Below are positions 1-12,700 of a DNA stretch of 64,000 nucleotides, in pieces; the first letter of the stretch is position 1, and each line of letters opens with the position of its first letter. The DNA is from Misgurnus anguillicaudatus (taxonomy: Eukaryota; Chordata; Actinopteri; Cypriniformes; Cobitidae). Where the stretch lies: NCBI RefSeq assembly GCF_027580225.2, contig NC_073354.2, positions 32,012,001 to 32,076,000 of the forward strand, written 5' to 3'. The notes beneath the pieces were generated by a model. It saw only the letters and a list, made by a program, of their open reading frames with translations, searched no databases and was not told the DNA's origin. The translations under genes were made by a program, and so were the position numbers.

Positions 1-610
1 TCAACTTTTTTAAAAAAAATAGGCTAATTTTTCAGCTCCCCTAGAGTGAAAGATAGGAATTTTATTATTTTGGAATCCAATCAGCTGATCTCCAGGTCTG
101 GCGGTACCACTTTTAGCTTAGCTTAGCTTAGCATAATCAATTGAATCTGATTAGACCATTAGCATCGCGCTAAAAAATAACCAAAGAGTTTTGATATTTT
201 TCCTATTTAAAACGACTCTTCTGTAGTAACATCGTGTACTAAAACTGACGGAAAATTAAAAGTTGCGATTTTCTTGGCCAATATGGCTAGGAACTATTTT
301 CTCATTTCTGCGTAATAATCAAGGACTTTGCTGCGTACCATTGCTGCAGGAGGTGTAAAGATTTTACTATCGAAAGTATTCAAGGGGACTATTTTCGGAC
401 GCTGCGTAATACCATTGCTGTTGTAGCCATGGTAAGGCAGCAAAGTCCTTGATTATTACGTCAGAATTAGAGTACAGTTTCTAGCCATATCGGACTAGAA
501 AATGGCAACTTTTAATTTTCCGTCTGTCTTAGTACACAATGTAACTACAGAAGAACAAGTTTTAAAAAGGAAAAATACTGAAACTCTATTTTTGAGCGTG
601 ATGCTAATTT
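1..610. repeat. fold-back (inverted-repeat) element
   Basis: The stretch around 315-350 and that around 430-465 are inverse copies (both contain the palindrome-related taatcaaggactttgctg / cagcaaagtccttgatta), with a short loop near 380. The arms extend outward: the left arm near 240-280 and the right arm near 500-545 are also inverse copies. A further copy of the outer sequence lies at 41945-42230. The element may start left of the window. Confidence 0.75.
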
Positions 611-3544
611 TTAACGAATGCAGACCTTCCGCTAGGGAAACCCGATTACTTTCGGTTGTAAGATAAGACAAGACATACAGAGGTATGAACACATTATTTG
701 GTTTAATCATTTATAATGTCATTCAAATACATATTTATGTTAAATACTTGTGTAACATTAAACTATACCTGTTTTGGAGCACCCGGGTTACCGTGTGTTA
801 TTAGTTTTGAGCGGATGTTATCTGGGAATAACCAACCTGCTGATGTCGCGACTGGCCAATCAGAATCAAGCTTTTCATTATTGTCGTGGTGTGGACATTA
901 TTTTCTAAAATTTAGAAAAAAAAAATTTACTTTCTTTATAGTTAAGAGTTATCATCTTTGGTGTGAATGGTCCTTAAGTGTGTATATGTTTTCTCAGTGG
1001 TATTAAAAAGCAGTTTTTCTGTCTATTATCTATCTGTCTGTGTCTTTATCTACAAGTATGTACTTTTATGTCTTAATGTTTCAATTTATTCTCTTACCTA
1101 TCCAAACGTGTTTATGCCATATATCACACATAAAATTATGTAGAAAAGTCCTGGCTGTTAAGTAAAAAGCGTTTGATGATTTATAAATGGCTTGATCCCA
1201 GTAGGAGTACTGAGCTTTGTAGATATTCAGTGACCCACATTTCAGCATCTCGCACACAACCACGCAGCATAAATCACAGAGAATCTGACAGAAACCCAAA
1301 TCAAAAAGTGTACTGTGCTTGTTCATTGATCTGCACAAACAGAGATTTGAATCACTGATCAGCCCAACATGATGTTTCCTGATCTCCACTTGCAAAAACT
1401 GCAACACCAAACTATTTTTTATCTATGATCTGACCCATTACAGTTTATATTGTGATGATTGATTCTTTCAGACTGATACTGACTGGGTTGTCACAGTTAT
1501 TCAGCAGTAACATACAGCAGACGCTCATCCGTGCATTTGGGGATTGTCGGACTGGATCACCCGTAGCCCCGGGCTCCAGCAGTCCCGGTTTCCTCCGCCT
1601 CTCTCTCCTCCACCCCAGTGTGAATCAGAACCAGATGAGGTTATTCTAAGCATCCTAATCTAACCTCTCAGGAATGGCCCATCCAGCTTATTGTACTGCA
1701 TGGCACAGAAAATATTAGGAGTTTCAGAGACTATACAAGGAGAGAGTGAACATGTTTTATACTTTTTTATGTTGAACACTGCAGGGCGAAATTCTGTAAT
1801 CATTATGTGTCGTCTGTGCATTGAAAACATTTTGGATCTGTTCCTGTAGTCATTCGGTGCATCCCTAAAAGATATACCTTAAACACACCTTAAGTTGCAT
1901 CAGATGAAAGTGGCTTCACTTTAAAGGACTGTCAGTATCAGTGTGTATTGTCCAGGTAAAGAGATTAATAAATCATAAATATAAACAGTTAGTCTTGTGT
2001 TTGTGGTTCAGACTTTTGCAGCACTCACTTGAAGTTAAATGATATGTTACAGAGCTTGCAAAATCGCTAGCTCGACATCCCAGGGCTGTTGTGAATTTAT
2101 GTCGGGCTACCAAATTGTATCTCAGTTTTTTTTTTATGTTTTTGCATTTTGCTCTCAAATTTAGTTAGGTGATATATTGTATATAATTCGGGCAGCGGGT
2201 ATTAAAATCGCGTTTGAATGTGCACTCGCGTTTACATGTACTTTCACGTTACATTTGCGAACTGTACAAGGAGCGGCAGTAATGATTTGTCATTGATGTT
2301 CTGAACCTGTTGCACTCAATTTCTACCGGCGTCGTCTTGTCAGTCATTACTATGCTCACGTAAAAGTGAAACTGTCAGGAAATGAAGTGAAAGCATAATT
2401 AACCACATTATTTCTTTAGTGTGCACGACTGATATGCGCGCTCCTCTGCACGCACTTCTCCCGGTTCTGCTGTTCACAAGTATTTGTCATTTCGTTTTAC
2501 CTCAGAGACAACATTGTTTTAGCTTTTCTTTATTTTCTTTCTTCATTTAGTAACATAATCATATGAGAAGGAAAATATATTTGAGTGATTTTCGATTAAC
2601 TTGACATCTATGTGAGGAGAATATGATGTTAAAAGCTTTTGATTGTTGTGAAAACGGATAAGTTAGGCGAATAAACTGCAGTGGTAAGATCTGTTAAACT
2701 AAAGTGAATGAATTTTTCTATTTTTGCAAGTGGATAGTGTGCGGGATCTCTCTATTTTTCTATGTGTCTTCATTTAGTAACTTAAAAGAACTAAATATTT
2801 TTAGTGATTTCCATCAATACGATCAATTTTTTGATTGTTGTAAATTTTAATAATGTATAGGCGACTAGACTGCTGTGGTATCTGTTAACGTAAAGGGAAT
2901 TAAATGATTATTCCTTTTCAATAAATCTGTTTTATGTTTTCTATATTGTGTTGAAGTCACTGATTATTTATATATATTTGATTAAATACAATGTTATCTA
3001 AATACAATGTGTAATTTGTTGAGGTGTTTCATTAAAACATCAGGGGAATGATAAACTAACCTAAAATTAATGTTATATTTTCTTAAAGAAAACTTTCATG
3101 GATAACCAAAAACAAACCTTGGAAAATTACATTCTGGAAACCAAAAACTAACATTAGAGGATGAGCAGGAACATTTGGCTTGCATGGAAATCCAGAATTT
3201 ATCAATATTCTACATTAAATGTATTTTTTATTTGGGCTACTTATATTTATTTTGGGCTACCAAAAATCGAAGAGTACCTGCCCGAAGGGCTACCAGGGAT
3301 TTGAACATTTTTGTGAGCCCTGATGTTGTGTTTATGTCACACTGAAAGCTGAAGTGAAAGTAGTCTGACTCCACCTGGAAAACCAGGTAATTCCCTATGT
3401 TGTGTTTAACCGGTTCAGTTGGGATGTGACAGTACTCCTCATGTCTAGCTGGTTGTCTGTCATGTCAACACATATGCATTGTGAAGATCTCAGAAAAGCT
3501 GAAAAAAATGGTGTTTAGTTGAAAATAATGAATTCAATTTTGTA
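611..3544. other. non-coding, upstream of the first visible cep85l exon
   Basis: No exon-like frame with splice sites was found. The short open frames here lack codon structure or conserved motifs. AT-rich, with repeat-like debris near 2600-3300. Confidence 0.6.
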
Positions 3545-3742
3545 GAAAAAAATGATTCATTGAATTTAATCAATTTTTTTAAGGTAAGCGGTTGCAATAA
3601 ATTTATTTAAGCTACATTTAAACAAAAGTTTTATATTTTATTTTAGGTTACTAATCTTTTTTGTTTAAATGTAGCTTAAATAAATTGATTGCAAGCGCTT
3701 ACCTTAAAAAAATTGATTAAATTCAATGAATCATTTTTTTCA
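3545..3742. repeat. palindromic MITE
   Basis: A left arm (3550-3627) and right arm (3659-3735) are near-perfect inverse copies, including ttaagctacatttaaac and its complement, with a loop of about 30 bases. It ends in catttttttcagtgta. No ORF. Confidence 0.85.
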
Positions 3743-4421
3743 GTGTAGTAGATCTTATATTTAATATACCTGTATATAAAGACTAAAGCCAGTCATATGT
3801 AATATGACTGTGAAGTATAGGACATTTTTGAATGCAAGCAGAAATGCTTGCATGCTCAAGTGAGTAGGCAGGGTGTGAAAAGAAAGCTGGGAACAAAAAG
3901 GACATTTTGTGAAGAACAGAAGGATACAAAGAAAAAGAAATTGTCAACAAATGACAATTTTTTCATATAATGCCCAAATTAGAAACAAACCAAGTCTTAT
4001 TCAGAAAGGATGAATGGATCAGCCTGCCTCATTACACAGACACTAAACCCCTCTCATATTATCTGTCTTAACACTATAGATATACAATATTTCAGATTGC
4101 CTTAGGGATGACATATTTTTGTAGGCCAACCCGGATGTTAGGGGGACACTGGTTCCCTCTCCAAAAGCCCATAATGTTTTCACATAGACTTTTGGACTTT
4201 TAGTTTAATCTTATTAACCCAATAAAGTTTGAAGGAGCTGTGGAAAGCTCAGTGGAGATGTGATGTCGAGGGACAGCTGGTGTAGTTTGCTTGTAGCCGA
4301 AGGTTAGCGTTTAATTTCAAGTAAAGTCTTCAAAATTCATAAAAGTTGTGTTCATCTGTGAAGATTATCTTGGACAAAACATTTTAAAACATGTTTCCTG
4401 ATATCTTCAGGCGTGATGACA

Positions 4422-4832
4422 TTTAAAGGGGACATTTTTAAGATGTCAAATAAATATTTGGTGTCCCCAGAGTATGTATGTGAAGTTTTAGCTTAAAATA
4501 CCATTTAGATAATTTATTATAACATGTTGCCACATGTTGAGCAAAATGTGCTGTTTTGGGTGTGTCCTTTTAAATGCAAATGAGCTGATCTCTGCACTAA
4601 ATAGCAATGCCGTGGTTGGATAGTGCAGATTAAGAGCCAGTACTATCCCCTTCTGACATCACAAGGGGTGTCAAATTTCAATGACTTATTTTTTCACATG
4701 CTTGCAGAGAATGGTTTACCAAAACTAAGTTACTGGGTTGATCTTTTTCACATTTTCTAGTTTGATAAAAGCACTTGGGACCCAATTATAGCCCTTAAAA
4801 TAGTAAAATTTTCATGAAATGTCCCCTTTAAA
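4422..4832. repeat. MITE with AAAGGGGACAT ends
   Basis: Ends are inverse copies: tttaaaggggacatttt at the left and aaatgtccccttta at the right, with TTTAAA at both borders. About 410 bases, non-coding, a non-autonomous DNA transposon in form. Confidence 0.8.
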
Positions 4833-6051
4833 GTCCCAGACAAAGTCTGTAGTCCCATGTATCAACTAGATATAGCAACCACCCTTTTAAAGACATGTAA
4901 AAGCTTTTAAAAAGTTATAAGAGGAGGTAATACTGCTGTGTTTTATGTTGCAGAATAAACGCAAAAATATTTGGTGCTTATGTTAACCCAAGATCTTATT
5001 TAAGGGTTTAACCAAAACCCTTTGACTTCAGGACCAAATGCTAACTCGCTTCTGGGTTTTGCCTACAAAAATACTTCATCACGGCACTCTTATTTATATT
5101 ACAAGCAGTTATACCTTGAAATAATCCTAATTTCAAGAGGTGTATTTAAAAGTGATTTCTGTGTGTTATTTTACCAAATGATTCAGAGTCAGTGTGAGTT
5201 TAGTCAGTCTTTATCATGACGTGTTGCCTGGCAGCGTTGAGGTCTCTGGAAAGGATGAAAGTGAAGTTATTTGATCCCGGGGAAATCTTGTGGGATGTCT
5301 GCCTGTATTAGGTCATCTCTATCCATCTCTCCATCCACCATTTCTGTGTCTCCGGGTAAAGACTAAAATAAAACATTAAGTGCTTCATTTTGTCTTATTA
5401 GCAATTTTTTATACGTGATCCTTTCATAAACCTTGTTTAACCCCTATTTCACAATGTTGCTTTAAGGGAAACAAGCCCATTTTCTTTCCTTTGCAAGTAC
5501 ACAATGCATATAAGATGACAATAAATGTGTTACTAATGGATACATATTTAGCCTATAGCCGTTTGATGGACTAAATAACCAATATTAACGATGAATGAAT
5601 GCACATTTTTGCACTGTAAACCTCACAAAAAGCTATTTATATCCATTAACATATGTATGTGTTAGTTAGTAAACATTTAAAACCTTTACAGACATATACA
5701 TTGTATGTGTGTTATTGATATTTAAATTTGTTTGTTGCCATGATCCAATCTTATGTATATATATATATATATTGAATACTGTTACTTTTGTATGGTGTTT
5801 ATATTTTATTTATTCTTTATTAACCATTATTAACAAGTAAAGTTTTAGTATTTAACTAAAATATAAGAAAAATAAAAAAAGCTTGTAGCCAATATAGCAA
5901 ATCAGTAACGTCCGGTAAGTGTTTATGTTTAAATCGAAGATCTATTTTCTTGTATGACCAGCTGTTAAGAGAAGAACTGAAACTGTCCAGGGTGTGTGCT
6001 TGTTAGACCCAAATATGTCCAAATTTAAACTCTCATTCTCTTTCACTTCAG
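4833..6051. other. non-coding sequence before the large cep85l exon
   Basis: AT-rich, with a TA microsatellite at about 5754-5772. No exon for the missing N-terminal part (a His-Ser-Ile-Ala-Ser type motif followed by Val-Glu-Asp would be expected) was recognised. Confidence 0.55.
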
Positions 6052-6767
6052 ATCACTCCAGCTCCAGCGGCACGCTGTCCTTCCAGCCTCTGCGTGCTCA
6101 AGGTTCGATCCCAACGGCCCACGTCATGCCATCACCCTCCAGCTCCAAGCTCAGCACACCTTCTGCCCCCACAAGCCCCTGGAGCAGCTGCCAACTCCCT
6201 TCTCCCCTCGACACCCCCCTGGACATGAAAGACCCCCGGCCGGTCCGTCGGTGGTCCTCCCTCACTCGACTCACGGGCCAGGAAAAGGCCACCCCTTCCG
6301 GGAGGCCGCCGTGCCGCGTGGACCCGCACGGGTCATTGGATCGCGGCTTGCTGTACGGCTACCGTCAGGACCCGCTATATTCAGACAGCTTTCTCTCCCA
6401 GGGCCTACACAAGCTATCCACCAACTCAGACTTTTCAAATAAGTATGACCTGGGCAGCACTAACACCTTGGGTAAAACGGACTCATCCTGCTCTTCTCCG
6501 CTTAAGCCCAGCACGTTAGACCTCACCTACAGTGCCTTACCGGAGAGCAAGACCCCTACCGTCAGTTTGGTGGGGCCCGGGCAGAGAAGTCCATCACTCA
6601 GGCACCAAGCCGTGGGAGGGTCGCCCATCCAACCGGCCGTACGGACTCAGATGTGGTTGAGCGAGCAAATGGAGTACCGGCCGGGACCGGAGGGATGTGG
6701 GATCGGCACGTGGCAACAAGAACAGCAGCAGAGAGAGAGGTTACGGCAGGAAGCAGAGCTCCCACAG
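6052..6767 (+). CDS. cep85l: cep85l large N-terminal exon
   Basis: The acceptor is ttcacttcag, ending at 6051; the donor is CACAG|GTCAGT after 6767. It starts with the last two bases of a split Asp codon and ends in phase 0 (238 whole codons). The product is Ser/Pro-rich and probably disordered. It carries the conserved TAHVMPS block, the basic stretch [22 protein letters not shown] and RTQMWLSEQ, all matching the CEP85L N-terminal half. An open frame continues upstream to an ATG at 5994, but that stretch is intron-like with a strong polypyrimidine tract, so I do not take that ATG as the start. Confidence 0.93.
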
Positions 6768-9700
6768 GTCAGTTTGGATATATTGTTTTTGATAGGGAAA
6801 AATATGCAGGGAATTGAAAGCTAATTGGGTGATTCTCACGAAATCAAGATTTAGAAGGTGTCCAGCATCAGAATTTTTTAAAAAGCCCTTGAAGCCAATT
6901 TTTTTGCACATATAAAATTACGGGTCTGAACTTACTAACCATTATTTCCTATATAATTATTTACATTTTTTAGATTATAATGATCAAAAATTATCATTAC
7001 CGTAATATGATATTACATTAAATATATGCATTTACAAGCTCATGTTTCGGTAATGAGAACTAAAACGTTGTCAGAGTACTATGATAAACAAAATTTCAAC
7101 TTTTATCTGGAAAGAAAAAATAAGAAATGCTTACCTGGTAGCCATCTTGAGTGTCACATTCAATTATGTCCCTTTCTAACTATTTTTTTTTAAATGTTAG
7201 TTCCTTGGGGGCTTAAACAAAGATTGAATATTGTTGCGGAGGATGAGAAAATTGGTCTTGGACACATTTATATTCCTTATTATTGTCTCTACATTTACCA
7301 ATGATCACCAAACACCACATGTTTCTTTACTGTAAATGTTTATAGTATAACATGCATTGAAGCTTTTTATTTTTTAGAGTTTTTTATTATAAATATTTCC
7401 ATGTCAAAGAACCCAAATCCAGTCATGGACACGTTGCAGTAATGAAAATTTTCCCTTTTATCTGGAAAAAATAACAAAATTGGTTTGTGTGATGCCAACT
7501 GAAATCATGTGCAAAATAGTGCATGAAGAGATGTTTGTAACTGTATGCTTATTATTTTGATAGCATTTACTTTTTTTTATCAAGATGTTTTATGACACCT
7601 CATAAGTCTAATTTCATGAGGATCAACCAATTGTGTTGTGTAATTGTGCCCATAAGGGAGAAGTTACAGAAGTGTGTTGTTTTGCTAAATCTGAAAGAAG
7701 GTTCACACTGCCCTCTAGTGGGGAAACAATGATACAATGAATTGAAATGCAAGTCTAATCTGACACAAAAAGCATCCGTTTATTAGTTCCCATTTGTAAA
7801 CACACATTCACAATATTTCATCTTCACTTTAATAATATATTATTCACACATATATTTTCCAAAAAGAATAATAAACACTGTGATAAAAATGACATCTTGA
7901 ATCATGTGATGGGAACAAAACAAATACTCAGACTTTCACTTTATGTGATATTGATTAGATGTAATGAAATAAGTCAAAAATCGAAGCAGTCTCAGTCTTT
8001 GTATATTTACAACACTTTGTGATTGTGAATAATATATGATGATTACAACTATGGCTATTATAATATAGATATTTATAGCCAAACCAGTGTTTTTTTTTAA
8101 ACAATTAATACAATTCCTCTGTTTATTATTTATAAGGAGCGCATATCAACACGTTTTATCACGCAAAATTAACACTGAATAGATGGCAGATGAAAAATAC
8201 TATAGTCAGGGTTCCCACGGGTCCTTGAAATTCTTGAATCTTGAAAGTGCTTGAATCTATTTTATGCAATAAGTTTTCTGGAAAAAAATCCATATTATTC
8301 CCTGTGTATGTAATGTAGGATAATATAAAATTTCTAGCCTTTTAGGCACACGTGCTAAACTGTTCGCTTTAAATGCTTTTATCTTCTGTATGCAAATGTT
8401 TATTCATACCAAAATGCTTTTTTGCATAGTTGTGTTTGACACATGAAAACGTCTCGGGTTACGTATGTAACTGTTGTTCCCTGAGAAGGGAATGGGACGC
8501 TGTGTCTCCTTTGCCATAATTCCTGCCTCCCTGTTACACCGTCTATGGCAATATTTCAGATAGCGATATACTTCCTGGCTCACGCGTCACCCTGTCTTTG
8601 TCGTTAAGCCTCACCATTGGTTGAATTTGATATACACATTCAGACGCACTTATCCTTGGAGGCGTCCCCAAAGTGTCACCGCGAGTTCCCTCGAAAGGAA
8701 CGGTAACAATGTATCTTAAAAAGTAACACGATGTAACCTTGCTCTCACTTGAAATGTGTCCCCACATTTAGTCCTTGAATTTGAGGGTATTGGACCTGGA
8801 AAGTCCTTGAAAGGTCCTTGAATTTGAAGGTGTGGGAACCCTGTATAGTATATTATTGTATTAACTATGGTAAACTGTAGTATAATATAATATAGTCTTG
8901 AATTTGAGGGTATTGGACATGGAAAGTCCTTGAAAGGTCCTTGAATTTGAAGGTGTGGGAACCCTGTATAGTATATTATTGTATTAACTATGGTAAACTG
9001 TAGTATAATATAATATAGTTTAATTACTATAGTATACTATATTATTTCCTATATTAAAGTTCAAAACACTATAGCTTCTAGCAATTGTATTTAATATTAT
9101 GTGACTTGTGCACAATTTAATGCAACTAACCCTAAATCGAACCTTTACCCTTTAGTAAGTGTATGTTCTTAATCATTATTACACTCTAACATGGACACTG
9201 CAAAAATAAAGTGTAACCAAATTTTGTGTACTATAGTAAATGTCATTGTTTATGCTGTAGTGTTTTTATGTGGGTTAGTTTAAAAGTTTTATTTGGTGTG
9301 TGAGGTGATTTGAGCAAAAATGTCTACTAGTTTTTTAGTCCCAGGTTTTTTTTATACTATATTTTTGTATATGCTTAATCCTGCTTATGTTGTTTTTATA
9401 TCAGTATCAGTCAGTGGCCACTAGAGGGTGCAATGATATAGGAAGCAGTAATATGCTGTCGGTCTCGGTTCAACTGCAATATATTTTATATAGATGAGCT
9501 TATCGGCTTTTGCTTCTTTATTATTATTTATTGTAGCACTTCAGTAAGCTACTAGAAAATGCTGAGCATGTGTAAAGTGCTGTAAGCAATCTTTTTTATA
9601 ATATAACCTGACAGACATCACTGAAATAGGTGTCCTGACAAATCACACCTGTCTCGAAACATGTTCTAGCCAGAAACTACATAGATAGAAACACTCTCTG

Positions 9701-12700
9701 CCTGTCAATCATTTTGCATCACCCTTATTAGTGGACGGGCTTTGGGGAGAGAGAGAGGGTGGACAGAGAGAGATTGCCCAATAGATCATATTGTTTACAG
9801 CATATTTCAATTGGTTTAAGAAAGATAATATAAAACACCTCAGCTGCCCTTACGGTACATTCACACGGGGCGTAAGCGTTAACGCTTCTCATTATTTATT
9901 TTTAATGGGTGACGTAATGCGTTGCTGAACTGAATTGTGGATCCGTCAACGCACCAGAAGATGAACACTTCTCAACTTTTCAAGCGCCAAGGCGTGCGTC
10001 AGTCAATCAGATCGCCTTATGCAAATAACCTAGTGGGAGCCAGCCAGTTACGTTTATGCAAGACCGGAGCACTGTGATTGGCTGTTGGCCATGTTTCAGA
10101 CGTTAACGCTTTCGCCCCGTGTGAATGCACCGTTATTCTAAATCCTGATTATTTTGGCGATCACATGACTGGGTCACATGAGCTTGACCAGAATGAGCAT
10201 GAGCAGTAGAGCCACAACGATGAGCAGAAAGTTGAGCAGCAGGTTTAGTCCTCGGTTAGTGGTCAGATCCATACTGAGCAGGTGAAGACTTGACTGGGTT
10301 GGAGAATTCGGGTGTAGGTTGATATGTGGTTGTGCAGTCGTTGGGTCCTGGATTTTGGAGGATAGGAGGACGAGCAGGTTACATTGCGCCGTGATGTCTC
10401 CACTTTAGCCGTGGAAAGAGATAAACATGATTGACATACTGATATGAGCTGACAGAAGACATAATTTGAAGACATTTCATAATAATAATAATTACTGTTG
10501 TCAGCTTAACTGTCAGTCAAGTCTCATGAAACCCTTCAAGAAATGTAAATAAATACATGCAACTAATTGATAATAACCAATTATGAAAATAGTTCATCAC
10601 ATGCTCCCACATCAGTGTTGTTTTGGAGAGCGGACACACATCCGCTTCATAAAGCGCGAGCTGTGGGCTCATAAAGTTAGTAAAAATTAAAAAAAATGGC
10701 TTTTGCACTTTTAAAAGTTCCCGCAAATAACCTAATTTAGGATTTTATTTAGCTATAATACTGTAAAAAAATAAGTTGCACTTACATTTTAAGTTTAAGA
10801 ATAATTCATTTTAAACTTTCTTGACTAGTAAGGAGTTGCTATAAATTATAAAAAAATTAAGTTTACTTAGTTATTTCAACTTTATTTTTACTCCTCACTA
10901 GTCAAGAAAGTTGAAATTAATTGTAATTTAAAATACATTTATTAATAGGGATGCATCGATAGGATATTTTTGGACCGATACCGATTTAAACAGACAACTT
11001 CTGGCCGATACCGATATTAAACACTACTAATAAAATACTATACAGTTGGTCTATTAGCTAGTTTATTTCTGCATCAAATTATTTTTACTAAAAATGGATT
11101 TAATCTAATTAACATTCAACTGACCAACATAATAAGAGAGGCACAAATTAAGCTAAAACAAATATAATAAGACAGCATAACAACCTTCAAAGGTGGTTTT
11201 TGTTATTCAGCATTTATTTTATTAACAACATTGGCTCATTTTTTACATATAATGGATTTCTTTATGCAGTTAAGTAATAAACAATCGGTATCCGCCTTTC
11301 TCGTGCTATTGCCGATATGCCGATGGTTTCAAATTCATCAAAAACCGGCCGATAAATATCGGCGGCCGATACATCGGTGCATCACTATTTATTAATTAAT
11401 TTTTAAAACTTAAAAAATGTAAATGCAACAAGGAATTTTTACAGTAAAATGTAGGTTTTTATCAGATTAGTCGATTAATCGGAAAAAATAATCGTCTAAT
11501 TAATCGACTATGAAAGTAATTGTTAGTTGCAGCCCTATTATTATTTATTAACTCTTTCCCCACCAGTATTTTTAGAACCACTTTCAAACTAAAAAAAGTT
11601 TCATCCGATCTTCATTTGTTATCTTTAAATCACCTCTCAAATATGGGTCGGATTCTTCAAAAATACCAAATTTTAAGCAAAAAGCTGAGATAATTGCATT
11701 ATTGTGAAGGACTTTAAATAGAATATGGATTGCCGTAAAAACACGTCATTGGCAGGGAACTGTTTTCTCTGGCTTGGAAAGAGTTAATGACGTTATCGTT
11801 TTCCAATTTTTCAAATTAAAGAAATGAGAACACAAGACTTATTTTGCATTACAGTAATATGACTCGCATTCATACTTAATTGTCATTAAAGTGTCACAAT
11901 AAATTATATTTTTTATGCCATTTGTTTCTTTTATTTTCTTTTTGGACCGAGTGTGACATTTTCCCGACAGGTTTCATGAGATTCACCCAATCTGCTAATT
12001 CCTCATTATGAAAATTAATGATTTATTCTTGTATATATGTGAATAACCCAGTTAGTAAAGTGGAAAATCAGCAAAACACAAAAGCAGCACACTTTTATTG
12101 CACACACGTGATCATATCGTGTTTATTGAGCAAGTGAAGTCAAGTTTGGCACAGTGCATAAAGACAGATGTCATCTCGTGGCCCACAGGTGACATGCAGT
12201 GATGGGGTGGTGACAAGAAATGGAGATAAATGCATGCAGCATCAGTTCACAGTGATGATACTGGAGCTCCAAGGCCGGTGTAGTTGTTATAAACTACAGG
12301 AGCACTTTCTTGTTTTGTTTATTATTAACATTATTAACATTGCATTAGTGATAGTCTGTTCCTGTTTATCGGCCAGGCTGATATCAACCAGTATTTGGGT
12401 TAGTTTTGATTTACGCATTGGTTGTTTTACAAAAGTGTCTACTAAAATCAACCAACAGCCTGGTGGATGCGTAGTACAACATTTTCAATATTCGTGTTAT
12501 TTGCTACACTGTCACTGGGGCAATACCCTTTAAAAAGGTCCCCATGTGTACCATTAGGTACAGATATGTATACATTTGGTACCTCCAAGGTGCCCTCTTT
12601 AGGTGCAAAGGTGTATTTTTTAAAAGGGTAACCCCCCAGTGACAGATAGGGACCAATTTTGGACCACTTTTTTTCTCTGACTGTAATATTATCAGCTTTT

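Noticed and set aside
5994..6051. ATG at 5994 as the start of the cep85l protein
   Set aside because: The stretch is followed by a strong polypyrimidine tract and AG at 6050-6051, and the codon split (Asp) fits an incoming exon, so this is intron read-through.
12168..12533. 121-residue + strand ORF as a gene
   Set aside because: It overlaps the probable pln 3' UTR in antisense and a MITE, with no recognisable domain or splice context.
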